From assembly GCA_964525935.1 (NCBI GenBank), contig CAZGJZ010000008.1, positions 124,001-188,000 on the forward strand: 64,000 bases of DNA, given 5' to 3'. How positions within the stretch are numbered: position 1 is the stretch's first letter; every line of letters begins with the position of its first letter. A program made the translations under genes and the position numbers. This document shows, one piece after another, positions 45,301 through 52,798 of the stretch. Source of the DNA: UBA2377 sp964525935 (lineage in GTDB: Bacteria; Verrucomicrobiota; Verrucomicrobiia; Opitutales; Opitutaceae). The notes beneath the pieces were generated by a model. That model made no database searches and was not told the DNA's origin. It worked only from the letters and a program-made list of their open reading frames with translations.

Positions 45301-47600
45301 AGCGTGGTGAAGCTGGCGTCGAGGGTGCCGTTGGCCCCGCTGAGCGTGTAACGCTTGAGGCCCTGCGCGCCGGCATGGCCGATGTAGAGTTTGTTACCGG
45401 CGCCGAGGGCCATGGTATTGACGACCTGGGTGAGGCTGAGGTTGGCCGCGGTGTCGAGCGTGCCATCGGCATTGATGTGGGCGAAGTAGTTGCGCGCCGT
45501 GCTGTTGACCGTGGTGAACGAACCCGCGGCAAACATGGAGCCGTCCGGCAGCGGGATCAGGCTGTAAACCGCGTTATTGAAGGTCGGCGCAAACGTGGGG
45601 TCGACGACACCGGCCGAGGTGAGGCGGACAATGCCGTTGCTGCCCGCCGTGAGGAGGTTGCCCGCAGGATCCAGGCCGGAAGCAAGAATAGAGGTGAGCG
45701 CATGCGTGGGGTTGAAGGCATTCACCAGGGCGCCAGCGGGGATCACCACGTTAAGCGTGGCGGAGTTGGAGTTGGTCGCGCCGTTGCTGTTGGTGACGAC
45801 CGCGCGATAAATGCCGGCGTGAGTCGCGGGATTGGCCGTGCTGATGGTGTAGCTGGGACTGGTCGCGCCAGGAATGTCGGCGAAGCCACTGCCGGAATCG
45901 AACTGCCATTTCACCGTGGCTGCGATCGCGCTGTCGAAGGCGACGACGAAGGTTAACGTTTCGCCCTGGTCGACATTGCCACCGCCGGGGTGAACCAAAA
46001 TAGTCGGCGCCGAATCGTCATCGCGGATGAATAGCGCGGAGAGTTGACGGGAGAGTGTGGCACCGCCGGTAGGCGAGCTGAGGAGCAATGCGGCGATCTC
46101 GGTGGATTCCGCCAGCGCGTCGTTGGTGACCGGGACGGTGATGGTTTTGATGCCGCCTTCGCCCGCAGCCCAGGAAAGGGTTCCCGCCGTGTCGGTGTAG
46201 TCGGACGTGCCGGCCGACGTGGGCGACATGCTGAAGTTGACGCTGACCGCGCCCGTGAGACCGGCGTGGCGCACGACCGAGATGGTCGCGGTGCCGGCGT
46301 TTTCGTTGACGACGAAGCCGGGGCCGGTGAAACCGAGTTTGCCCGGGCCGGTCGCAAAATCGCCTTCGAAGCGCGTGAGATTGTTCGCCGGGAGATTCGG
46401 ATCGGTCACGCGTTCAAACCAGCCGCCGGCGACGATGCGCCCGTCGGCTTGCTGAGCGAGGGAGTAAAAGTGGGTCACGTAGCCGTCATTGCGCGTTTTA
46501 TAGGGCTGCGGGGCGAAATCGGGATCGATCGTGCCGTCGAGGTTAAGGATGCCGATGGACGCGCGGGTTTGTCCGCCGAGCGAAGTGAAAATACCGCTGG
46601 CGATGATGCGGCCGTCGAGGGAGAGGCGCAGGTCCATCACGTCACCGTTACCACCGGCATCCTGCTGGAAGTCCGAGGCGATGGAGCCATTGGCGGTCAA
46701 GCACGCGTAATTGCGAATCCCCGAGATGCCCTGCAGGGCAAAGCTACCGCTAATGACTACGCGGCCGTCGGCCAGCGGCAGGACCGCGGCGATGCTGCCG
46801 TAATCGTTGCCCCACGCCGGCGCGAAGGAGAAATCGCGTGCGCCCTCCGCAAAATAGCGGCGAAGGAGTGGCTCGTTGCGGGAAGTCGCAGGATTAAACT
46901 CCGTGCCGGCGACGTAGATGCGGCCGTTGGCATCAACGGCGATGCGACGCACCTGGGCGTTGGTGGTGAGGCCCGCGGAGGTGAAAGTCGTGTCGAGCGA
47001 ACCGTCGGCGTTGAGCCGGGCAAAGTTAAGATAGCCGCCCTGACCGTTGACGGTTGTGAAGCCGCCGCCGATGAGGACCTTGGTGCCCTGCTTCGCGGAC
47101 GTGAGCACGTAGCGGGAGGTGCCGCCGACCGCGCTGAACGCGAAAGTGGTATTGAGGGTGCCATCGGCGTTGAGCTTGAGGAAGCCGCCGCGATTCGTGC
47201 CGTTGTAGCTGGTGAACGTGCCGCCGACGAAGAAGGAGCCGTCCGGCTCGACGAGCAGCGTGTTGACCTCGGTCTGGCCGGAAGTGACGGTGAGACCGGC
47301 GCCACCGGAGTTGAACGTGGCGTCGAGCGTGCCGTCGACGTTGAGGCGCTTGAGAGAGTTGAGCGCGCCGGCTCCGTTGTATTTGGAGACGTTGCCACCC
47401 GCGATGATCTTGCCGTCAGGCTGGAGAGCGACGGCGTTAACCGCGCCAGTGCCGTCGAGGTGGGTGTGATTCGGGTAGTTGTTCGGGGTAAGGCCGGCGC
47501 CGATGCCAGTGAGGAAGGCCGTGTCGAGATCACCGGGCGCGGCGGAGGCGATTGCAGCAGTCAGTGAAAGGATGGCGACGGAGAGACCGGGCAGTTTCAT
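39387..47600 (-). CDS. Giant secreted delta-60/Calx-beta/Ig repeat protein
   Basis: 2,737 residues with a signal peptide (1-21, ending SAA). Five blocks of delta-60 repeats (units around a DGTLDTTF-type motif followed by PDGKIIAGG), each about 330-410 residues, are separated by paired beta-sandwich modules. Approximate order: block 1 (22-415), Calx-beta 420-535 plus Ig-like 540-620, block 2 (627-960), Calx-beta 967-1077 plus Ig 1080-1167, block 3 (1167-1530), two Ig (1537-1717), block 4 (1720-2070), two Ig (2077-2253), block 5 (2260-2610). The tail has a Ca-binding-like DPDGDGASNLLEYA and a final beta-domain seen on many verrucomicrobial exported proteins. No PEP-CTERM signal is seen. Probably a surface or adhesive protein. 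The upstream TAGAAT box and 7-2-7 palindrome suggest regulated expression. Confidence 0.9.
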   Translation of the reverse strand: MKLPGLSVAILSLTAAIASAAPGDLDTAFLTGIGAGLTPNNYPNHTHLDGTGAVNAVALQPDGKIIAGGNVSKYNGAGALNSLKRLNVDGTLDATFNSGGAGLTVTSGQTEVNTLLVEPDGSFFVGGTFTSYNGTNRGGFLKLNADGTLNTTFAFSAVGGTSRYVLTSAKQGTKVLIGGGFTTVNGQGGYLNFARLNADGSLDTTFTSAGLTTNAQVRRIAVDANGRIYVAGTEFNPATSRNEPLLRRYFAEGARDFSFAPAWGNDYGSIAAVLPLADGRVVISGSFALQGISGIRNYACLTANGSIASDFQQDAGGNGDVMDLRLSLDGRIIASGIFTSLGGQTRASIGILNLDGTIDPDFAPQPYKTRNDGYVTHFYSLAQQADGRIVAGGWFERVTDPNLPANNLTRFEGDFATGPGKLGFTGPGFVVNENAGTATISVVRHAGLTGAVSVNFSMSPTSAGTSDYTDTAGTLSWAAGEGGIKTITVPVTNDALAESTEIAALLLSSPTGGATLSRQLSALFIRDDDSAPTILVHPGGGNVDQGETLTFVVAFDSAIAATVKWQFDSGSGFADIPGATSPSYTISTANPATHAGIYRAVVTNSNGATNSNSATLNVVIPAGALVNAFNPTHALTSILASGLDPAGNLLTAGSNGIVRLTSAGVVDPTFAPTFNNAVYSLIPLPDGSMFAAGSFTTVNSTARNYFAHINADGTLDTAANLSLTQVVNTMALGAGNKLYIGHAGAQGLKRYTLSGANGTLDASFTTLALSGTSAIYRVKERADGKIFVAYTTNSSSYNFRLLTNAGAADASFTPPTITGGAPTDWDILPDGRIVLIGSFATINGTTCRGIAVLKADGALDTSYDFTTAFVYNPAGVRYLNGRILVWGQFTTYKTTAIAGIARLNLDGTLDPTFKVAGGVTNLNSVSTVTVLPDQRLFIGGNFSSFRGVARNRLALLEAGPTVLGLAAVSYGVIENAGSLIVTVKRFAPAPGAVSIGYTTGNGTATDSGDFTAASGTLSWAAGDVTDRTVTIPITNDSIGEALENFEFKLNPASLTGEASLATTTATIAITDDDNPPFIVTPPQTQTVGQGTTATFTVVANSTPAATYRWTFNGTDLSDGAGISGTATATLTITNAGPTHVGAYRVRLTNSNGPTTSSPAQLIVNLNPAFVDHTWTTNLTINGRINVILPLPDGGAYIGGQFTNFNGQTGRNYLVKINAAGVVDTNFSPAPNGYVLQLRLVDNRLYVLADFTGPFSTIGGGASVSGFAALDAATGARLAPFMTALGTGATSFTSVRALAVAPDGDVILGGDFSSFNNNFNHHYLARINPDGSLDSGWNTSQAAPVSGTALVVTAVEVGADGKVIAGGTISHQGASRLIRLNADGTRDTTFAPEVNVNNTTVTRIKIQPDGRVFVTGSSLPGGRTIVRLTATGAWTFTDYPGTTSGNFYDLALQRNGRTLGVGQFSFVRQPSGTFNNIARFDLTGTLEQAWPTGVAFDGAAYSIALAEDGKIWVGGDFLNYNGTAAQRLIRLNGDAIPLGITLQPKSTEVNPGATVALTARATGTSAITYEWRRNGTPLTNGGDISGADTATLSIANAAEDDEGTYTLRVTNLSGEETSAGAALVVLGAPEVVTQPSTLTTFGNRPYSISVNVRGIAPLVFQWKHNGTALTEGVDGITGTNTATLTFANLPLNYGGTYTLEITNGSGTTTSQPITLTVNPHPTDRAAAFSSVTGTNPTTIYSILPLPDGGALLGGSFNSIQGANSTSSGGRIARVLPNGQVATLPFTLNSNVRAMAIQPDGKILIGGEFTAVTPTSQSTVTRNRIARLNADFTFDPTFDVGAGAPSQTVSAIKVDAIGRIYVGGSFASWGNSALGSYLVRLRPNGTIDPAFSTSLNNYVNDIDIDATGRVYIGGQFTNYQGGSSIIRLQANGARDTTFASAVFGTILDIALQADGKLLAAVNGEGLRRLTDTGAFDSGFPNTNQTGVSAFVLQADGQILVTGSFTSYGGFNYRGLVRLNSAGVVDPVFEILGNTTASVVQIDGYGRIWAGGNFTVFNNVITNVRGLYVMNGDAVALGFVRKPLPVAIEPGQTATFAASATATSAITYRWLRNGAPVANGGRISGATTDTLTITGVVAGDADNYTLEISTAGGATRTSTAELAVLGQPEVLIAPVAQTIEAGQAVSFYVQARGAGTLTYQWLKAGAPLTNGSAFSGVTTSTFTINPLILADAGNYSVRITGSAGTTTTTPVNLTVTVNPAGVNRTLALPKFNSTVTAIAPNDDGTFFVGGSFTQITPPGASAVSRNRFAKIKADGTIDTAWPTLNNQPYAIAKDSTGRVYIGGSFSQVTPNGGSAVTRNYLVRLNADGSLDTTFNAPGGVPAAGPSNQVKGIKFDATGRVYIHGDFATYNGTTVNYLARLNADGSLDTSFTSVTNSFVYDLKFAADGRHWISHGGNWSGQYYLVLTSAAGVRDAGFTYSGSLMPSAMALTSAGSVINVSNSWPYLQKVGPTGAVSAESFQAVNNGLRLITGNGSQFYLWGPSVTTYGSTTVANLFRINADGTHDASFTPSTGAGVGSGTVETMVIDSQGRLWVGGNFGSYNGDTTLANFFVLNGGDPQTNSGPPADPFADFVAGVPEGQRGPSDDPDGDGASNLLEYALALDPMVASSTGLPEVLVVSNRLTFVYERVRNDVTYTVETSTNLTTWTTVDVDQGTPDGEGVTVASVAMDVPNRFLRLKVER

Positions 47601-47609
47601 GCAAAGGCA

Positions 47610-47615
47610 ATTCTA
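47610..47615 (-). promoter_or_regulatory. Candidate -10 box of the giant gene
   Basis: TAGAAT on the minus strand, 9 bases before the ATG at 47600, is the best -10-like hexamer in the leader. Transcription would start within a few bases of the ATG, giving a nearly leaderless mRNA. The hexamer 17 bases upstream (TTCCGG) is a poor -35, as expected for an activator-dependent promoter. Confidence 0.4.
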
Positions 47616-47638
47616 GTGCACAAACGCCAAACCCGGAA

Positions 47639-47654
47639 TACGCACAGGTGCGTA
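47639..47654. promoter_or_regulatory. 7-2-7 palindrome upstream of the giant secreted protein
   Basis: The perfect inverted repeat TACGCAC-AG-GTGCGTA is centred about 46 bases before the ATG and about 43 before the start point predicted from the TAGAAT box. It differs from the palindrome at 17528-17543 by one base per arm, outside the 2-base centre. Position and form suit an activator of NarL/LuxR type. Confidence 0.55.
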
Positions 47655-47771
47655 GCTTAAGCAGTTATGACACCGCGAGCCACCCCGCGGCGGATTCCGA
47701 AAAGACAATGCACGCGGGACAAAATTATCGCTTGCACTCGGCCGCTTCTCCCTGCTTTTTCGCACCCTCAC

Positions 47772-47848
47772 GCAGGCATAGCTCAACTGGATAGAGCGCC
47801 AGACTACGAATCTGGAGGTTTGGGGTTCGACTCCCTATGCCTGCACCA
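47772..47848 (+). tRNA. tRNA-Arg (anticodon ACG)
   Basis: A 77-base cloverleaf with the 3' CCA encoded. The acceptor arms GCAGGCA (47772-47778) and TGCCTGC (47838-47844) pair fully. The anticodon stem CCAGA/TCTGG encloses the loop CTACGAA, so the anticodon is ACG (A34 normally becomes inosine, reading CGU, CGC and CGA). The T arm contains GGTTCGACTCC. It stands alone, divergent from the giant gene, with a terminator 7 bases downstream. No integrase or att-like repeat is seen beside it. Confidence 0.96.
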
Positions 47849-47855
47849 ATTTTCA

Positions 47856-47896
47856 GAAGCCCGCTAACCACCCTAGGTAGCGGGCTTCGTCGTTTT
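47856..47896 (+). terminator. Terminator of tRNA-Arg
   Basis: The 11-bp perfect stem GAAGCCCGCTA (47856-47866) with TAGCGGGCTTC (47878-47888) has an 11-base loop and is followed by GTCGTTTT. It lies directly after the tRNA. Confidence 0.88.
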
Positions 47897-47966
47897 CAGC
47901 GGATTTCCACAGCTGTTTAGCCGTTCACATGCGACGCAGCCAGCGCCCTGCCCTACCCTAATTCGT

Positions 47967-49694
47967 TCAAACCGGCTCAGCGCGGCGCCAGTCGATCAGC
48001 TCGAGCTGCAACAATTTGCGGCCGTTGTAGTGATTCCACGTGATCTCGACGGCGAAATCGAGCGGCACGCCCGTGGGCGGGAGGCGATCGGCCATTTTCC
48101 AGGCGACGCCATGCAGGCGACGGCCGCCGCCAGCTTCGAAATTGAAGCGGAAATGCAGGCCCTTGAATGACTCTGGCGTTGAGCGCAGCACGACGCCGCG
48201 CACGCCAAAGACCGGCTCGGGATTGCCCTGGCCGAAGGGATGCAGTTCCTCGAGTTCCTCCATGAGCCGCTCGTTGATTTCCGCCGCGGGAAGCCAGGCG
48301 GCGATGGTGAGCTTGGACTCGGCGATATCGTTGCCCGCGTGCCGGCGCACGGCCTCGGCAAAGCTCACGCGAAATTCGTTCAGCTGTTTCTTATTGAGGG
48401 CAACACCCACCGCCATCGGATGGCCGCCCCAACTTGTGAGATGACTGCTGCACGCGCCGAGCACCTCGACGAGGTTGACGCCGTCCACACTGCGACCGGA
48501 GCCCTTGGCGAACTCGCCTTCGTTGCCCAGCACCACGCAAGGACGGTTGTATTTCCGGGTCACGCGGCCGGCGACGACACCAACCACGCCGGGATGCCAG
48601 CTCTCGCTGAACAGCACGATGCCCTGATGCGCGGCAAATTCGCCCTCGATCTGGCGCTCGGCGTCCTCGGTGATCTGGCGTTCGATGTCCTGGCGTTCGC
48701 GATTGAAGCTATCGAGCTGGCGGGCGGTCTCGGCGCAAAACTGCTCGTCGTCACTCAGCAGCAACTCGACCGACAGCGCGGCATCCGCGAGCCGGCCGCT
48801 GGCATTGATGCGCGGGCCGAGGCGGAAGGAAATATCCACCGGCATGATGGGCTGGCCGCGCCGCACGCCGGCAATTTCCATAAGCGCACGCAGGCCGGGA
48901 CGCTGCGTCTCCTGCAACATGCGCAGCCCGTGCTTGGCGATGATGCGGTTCTCGCCAATGAGCGGCACGAGGTCGGCAATCGTCCCCAACGCCACGAGGT
49001 CGAGGTGGCTGCTCAACTTCATGTTGAGCGCGACGGGATCGTTCTCGGCGCGCAGCAGTTTCAGCAGGCCGTGCGCCAGCTTGAAAACGAGCCCGACCGT
49101 GCAGAGGTTGCGCCAGCCGGCATCGGCTCCGGTATCGTCGGCGCAGACGTGCGGGTTGATCAGCAGTCCGCGGACGAGCGTCTGTTCCTTGGAGCGATGG
49201 TGATCGATCACGATGACGTCGACGCCCTGCTCCACGAGGTAATCGACCTCGGCGATGGAATTGGTGCCGCAATCGAGCGCGATGAACAGATTCGGCCGGC
49301 CGTGCTCCAGCGCCCGGTCGATCGCGCTGCGCGAAAGGCCGTAGCCATCCTCCGAGCGGCGCGGCACGACGAAACGCGGCTGCAGCCCGAAGCGACGCAG
49401 CACGCTCACCAGCAGCGCGGTGCTGCTGACGCCGTCCACGTCGTAGTCGCCGAGCACGACGATGTCCTCGCGGCCGCTGATCGCCTGGCGCAGCCGTTGC
49501 GCCGCGGTCTCGAGGTTGCGCAGCAGGAATGGATCGCCCAGCCCGGCGAGGGCGGGCTTGAGGAACTGCGCCGCCGGCCCGGGCGCGCCGAGGCCGTTGC
49601 GGAGCAAGAGCTCCGCCAGCACGCGGTTTACTCCCGCCTGCTGACTGAGCGCCTCGACCTCATCGGCCGGAAGCGGCTTATAGGTCCAGCGCAT
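47967..49694 (-). CDS. recJ: Single-stranded-DNA-specific exonuclease RecJ
   Basis: 575 residues, the usual RecJ length. DHH-family metal motifs are GDYDVDGVSS (Asp83, Asp85 and Asp87) and VIDHHRSKE (Asp164, His165, His166). The DHHA1 domain has the GGHPMAVG motif, and a C-terminal OB-like domain ends the protein. It degrades single-stranded DNA 5' to 3' in recombination and mismatch repair. It lies 26 bases from the end of secDF on the same strand, so it is probably in the yajC-secDF transcription unit. Confidence 0.94.
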   Translation of the reverse strand: MRWTYKPLPADEVEALSQQAGVNRVLAELLLRNGLGAPGPAAQFLKPALAGLGDPFLLRNLETAAQRLRQAISGREDIVVLGDYDVDGVSSTALLVSVLRRFGLQPRFVVPRRSEDGYGLSRSAIDRALEHGRPNLFIALDCGTNSIAEVDYLVEQGVDVIVIDHHRSKEQTLVRGLLINPHVCADDTGADAGWRNLCTVGLVFKLAHGLLKLLRAENDPVALNMKLSSHLDLVALGTIADLVPLIGENRIIAKHGLRMLQETQRPGLRALMEIAGVRRGQPIMPVDISFRLGPRINASGRLADAALSVELLLSDDEQFCAETARQLDSFNRERQDIERQITEDAERQIEGEFAAHQGIVLFSESWHPGVVGVVAGRVTRKYNRPCVVLGNEGEFAKGSGRSVDGVNLVEVLGACSSHLTSWGGHPMAVGVALNKKQLNEFRVSFAEAVRRHAGNDIAESKLTIAAWLPAAEINERLMEELEELHPFGQGNPEPVFGVRGVVLRSTPESFKGLHFRFNFEAGGGRRLHGVAWKMADRLPPTGVPLDFAVEITWNHYNGRKLLQLELIDWRRAEPV

Positions 49695-49720
49695 CGGCGC
49701 AGTTTATGGATGAACTGACG

Positions 49721-52279
49721 TTACTCCGATGCTTTGCTGGAACCCGTCCACTCGTATTTCGGGGCCACGTCCGCGTGCGCCTCGACGTGTTTCCGGTCGC
49801 CCTTGTGCCACCAGTAGAAAACCTGGGAGGCGATAAAGATGGCCGAGAACGTGGAGGTGACGATACCGACGAGGAACGTGAACGAGATGTCCTTGAGCAC
49901 GCCGCCACCGAACATGAAGAGCGCCAGCGCCGCGAGGAACGTGGTGGACGCCGTCATGATCGTGCGGGCGAACACCTTGTTGATCGCGAGGTTGATCACG
50001 TCGCGCAGGGTGCCGGTCGGGTTGAGTTTCAGCTCTTCGCGGATACGGTCAAAGACGACGACCGTCTCATTGATGGAGTAGCCGGCGATACAAAGGAGCG
50101 CCGCGACCATGGGCGCCGAGAACTGGTGGCCAAAGAGCACGAAGATACCGATGGTCATCAGGATATCGTGGAGCGTGGAAAACATGGCGCCGACGCCGAA
50201 GCCGAACTCAAAGCGGAAGGCGATATAGAGCAGAATGACCAGCATGGAGGCCGCGATGGCCTTGAGCGCATTCCACTGAATTTCCTTGCCGATCGAGGCA
50301 CCGACGTGGCTGCTGCCAGTTTTTTCAGCGCCGGCGTTGGGGAACGCCTTTTGCAGCGCGGCAAAAACCGTGTCACCCTTGCCCTCGGGCGTCGTGATGT
50401 TGAGTGTGCCCTGGCCGCCGCCGCTGCCACCGATGGCGTCGGCGGAAGTGACGTTGATGTCAGTCACGCCGACACTCTTGGCCGCCTCGCGGATCTGCGC
50501 GATACCGGGCTCCTGCTTGAACTGAACGCTAATGAAATCACCGCCGGCAAAGTCGATGTTGTAGATGTCCTTGCCCTTGTGAATGACGACGCCGAGGCCG
50601 AGCAGCACCACGATCCACGAGCCGATGAAGGCGGGTTTGCCGTATTTGACGAAGTCCACGTTGATGTTCTTCAGCAGGTGGCGCATGGTGAATTTCTTCA
50701 ACCAGCCAGCCTCGATGAGCATTTCCATGACCATGTGGGCCGTGATGAGCACGGAGAACAGGGTCGCGAGCACGCCGATGAGGAGCGTGAAGCCGAAGCC
50801 CTTGATCGGGCCGGTGCCGAGCCAGATCATGATACCGCAGATGATGAGCTGCACCAAATGCGCGTCCATGATGGTTGTGAGCGCCTTGTCGAAACCGCTC
50901 TGATTGGCGGTGGCGAGGCCCTTGCCCATGGCGAGTTCTTCACGCATGCGCTCGTAGATCAGGATGTTCGCGTCGACCGCCATACCGATGGTGAGCACGA
51001 TACCGGCGAGACCGGGCAACGTCATCGTCGCACCAAAGCTGGCCATCGCGCCGAAGATGATGACGAGATTGACCGCGAGCGACGCAACGGCGACGAAACC
51101 GCCTGTCGTGTAGAACGTGATCATGAACGCCGCCACGGCCGCGGTGCCGATGATGGCGGCCTTCACACCGCTGGAGATCGCATCGGTGGCCAGCGTCGGA
51201 CCGACTTCATACTGCTCCTTGACGATGAGCGGCAGGTCGAGCGGGTTGTTCAGGACGTTGGCGAGGCCCATGGCTTCGCGGTCGCTGAAGCTGCCGGAGA
51301 TCTGGGCGCTCTCGCTGTCGATCTCTTCGCGCACGGTCGGCGCGGAGTAGAGTTTGCCGTCGAGGACGATGGCGAGACGGCCCAGGCGGCCGGATTGCTT
51401 GCCTTGGTCGGCGATCTCGCGGGTGACTTCGGCGAAACGCTGGCGGCCTTCCTTGGTAAACTGGAGGATGACCTCGGGTTTGCCATACATGTCGGGCCGG
51501 GCGTAGGAATTCGAAATCGACTCGCCGGTCATCAGCGGGATGCGCTTGACGTAAACTTCCTCGACCGAGGCCTCGCCGCGCTGGCCTTCATAATCGAGGG
51601 TCATCAGCTCGTAACCGGTCGGCACTTCAGCCGACGTTTGCGGGGTAAGCGTGGGATGCACGACGCGGAAATCGAGCCGCGCAGGCTTCTTCACGGCGTC
51701 GAGCACCTCGGGGTTGTCCTTGGTGTTCACGCTGGGCAGCTGCACTTCGATGCGGTTTTCACCAATCGAGCGAACAACCGGCTCCGCCACGCCGAAAGCG
51801 TCGATGCGGTGGTGGATGATCTCGATGGCCTTCGCCAATTTCTCTTTGCGGCCCTCGACGGAGTCGGCCTTGGCGGCCTTTTCGTCAACTTCGAGCGTGA
51901 AGCCCACGCCGCCTTGAAGATCGAGACCGAGCGCGAGCGCGCGGCGCGAGCGGCGGAGCAGTTCGTTCAGGAGGATGTCGTTGCGCTTTTCGATGTTGCG
52001 CAGTTTGTCCTCGAGACGGATGCCCGGGAAATACTGCGAGTAGTCGATCTTGCGCTCACGGCCGATCTGCTTGAGTGCCACGAACGCGCTGCTCGCCTGA
52101 CCGGCTTTGTGGCGGGCGGCGGCTTCATCAACGAATTTGGCGAATTCCGCCGGCTTGGCCGAGGCTTCCGCCCGGGCGTATTCCGAGAAATCCTGGTCTT
52201 TCAGGGGCAGAAGCTCCGCGACGGCCCAGCCGACGATGGCGAGGCTGAGCAGGATCTTCCAGAGGTTGCGTCTAAGCAT
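49721..52279 (-). CDS. secDF: Protein translocase subunit SecDF (fused)
   Basis: An 852-residue SecD-SecF fusion. The SecD half has an N-terminal membrane helix (about 8-24), the LGLDLQGGV motif (about 118-126), a large periplasmic P1 domain and five helices near 360-540. The SecF half begins around residue 560, with its own IDFAGGDFISVQF motif (about 580-592), and ends in five helices. It uses the proton gradient to help SecYEG complete export. It lies 86 bases after yajC, a common yajC-secD-secF order, here with secD and secF joined. Confidence 0.95.
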   Translation of the reverse strand: MLRRNLWKILLSLAIVGWAVAELLPLKDQDFSEYARAEASAKPAEFAKFVDEAAARHKAGQASSAFVALKQIGRERKIDYSQYFPGIRLEDKLRNIEKRNDILLNELLRRSRRALALGLDLQGGVGFTLEVDEKAAKADSVEGRKEKLAKAIEIIHHRIDAFGVAEPVVRSIGENRIEVQLPSVNTKDNPEVLDAVKKPARLDFRVVHPTLTPQTSAEVPTGYELMTLDYEGQRGEASVEEVYVKRIPLMTGESISNSYARPDMYGKPEVILQFTKEGRQRFAEVTREIADQGKQSGRLGRLAIVLDGKLYSAPTVREEIDSESAQISGSFSDREAMGLANVLNNPLDLPLIVKEQYEVGPTLATDAISSGVKAAIIGTAAVAAFMITFYTTGGFVAVASLAVNLVIIFGAMASFGATMTLPGLAGIVLTIGMAVDANILIYERMREELAMGKGLATANQSGFDKALTTIMDAHLVQLIICGIMIWLGTGPIKGFGFTLLIGVLATLFSVLITAHMVMEMLIEAGWLKKFTMRHLLKNINVDFVKYGKPAFIGSWIVVLLGLGVVIHKGKDIYNIDFAGGDFISVQFKQEPGIAQIREAAKSVGVTDINVTSADAIGGSGGGQGTLNITTPEGKGDTVFAALQKAFPNAGAEKTGSSHVGASIGKEIQWNALKAIAASMLVILLYIAFRFEFGFGVGAMFSTLHDILMTIGIFVLFGHQFSAPMVAALLCIAGYSINETVVVFDRIREELKLNPTGTLRDVINLAINKVFARTIMTASTTFLAALALFMFGGGVLKDISFTFLVGIVTSTFSAIFIASQVFYWWHKGDRKHVEAHADVAPKYEWTGSSKASE

Positions 52280-52365
52280 GGGTATGTTGGGTTTGTTTAA
52301 AATGGTAGGGCCGGAGCCGCCCGCAGGCAGTCCGGCGCGGGGTCGGGATGGGGAGCGCGGAAAAG

Positions 52366-52710
52366 TTACTTCTTCGCCTCGCCGTCCTTGCGGACGACGG
52401 CGTGCACGAAACCCTTGCCGACCTCAATCTTGGTGTCGTCAGCCACGCGGACGACGAAACGGTCGTCTTTCACATTGGTGATCTGGCCATAGATGCCACC
52501 GGTCGTCACGATCTCGTCACCGGATTGCAACGCAGCGAGCATCTTCTCGTGCTCCTTCTGCTTCTTGCGCTGCGGGGCGATCATGAGGAAATACATCGCG
52601 GCAAACATCAGACCGAAAAACAGCAGGGTCGGCAACGGACTGCCGCCTTGGGCGGGGGCGGCTTGGGCGAGAAAAAGGGCGGAGTCGGTCATGAGGGACA
52701 TTTTCGTCAT
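52366..52710 (-). CDS. yajC: Preprotein translocase subunit YajC
   Basis: About 114 residues. One membrane helix (LPTLLFFGLMFAAMYFLMI) is followed by the family signature APQRKKQKEHEKML and the small cytoplasmic domain with GDEIVTTGGIYGQI. It associates with SecDF in the inner membrane. Three ATGs (52710, 52701, 52692) are close together; the longest common-sense one is used, and the true start is uncertain by a few codons. It is first in the yajC-secDF-recJ unit and divergent from speA. Confidence 0.9.
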   Translation of the reverse strand: MTKMSLMTDSALFLAQAAPAQGGSPLPTLLFFGLMFAAMYFLMIAPQRKKQKEHEKMLAALQSGDEIVTTGGIYGQITNVKDDRFVVRVADDTKIEVGKGFVHAVVRKDGEAKK

Positions 52711-52798
52711 TGCGTGTTGGTTGATTTGAAAAAAGAAAACATGCATCTAACTGATTCCGCTCCAGCGAACGCAAGCCATAACTCCCTCCCCTCCCTCG

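Noticed and set aside
39387..47600. Regular repeats that at first glance resemble a repeat array
   Set aside because: Repeats are degenerate, coding and in frame (delta-60 units of about 50 residues); no constant 25-40 base direct repeats with unique spacers, so not CRISPR.
47772..47896. Possible tRNA-associated integration site
   Set aside because: No integrase, no direct repeat of the tRNA 3' end and no change in gene type around it.
49706..52300. Open frame of about 860 codons antisense to secDF
   Set aside because: Charged, His/Asp/Arg-rich shadow translation; secDF motifs and membrane helices are clear on the minus strand.
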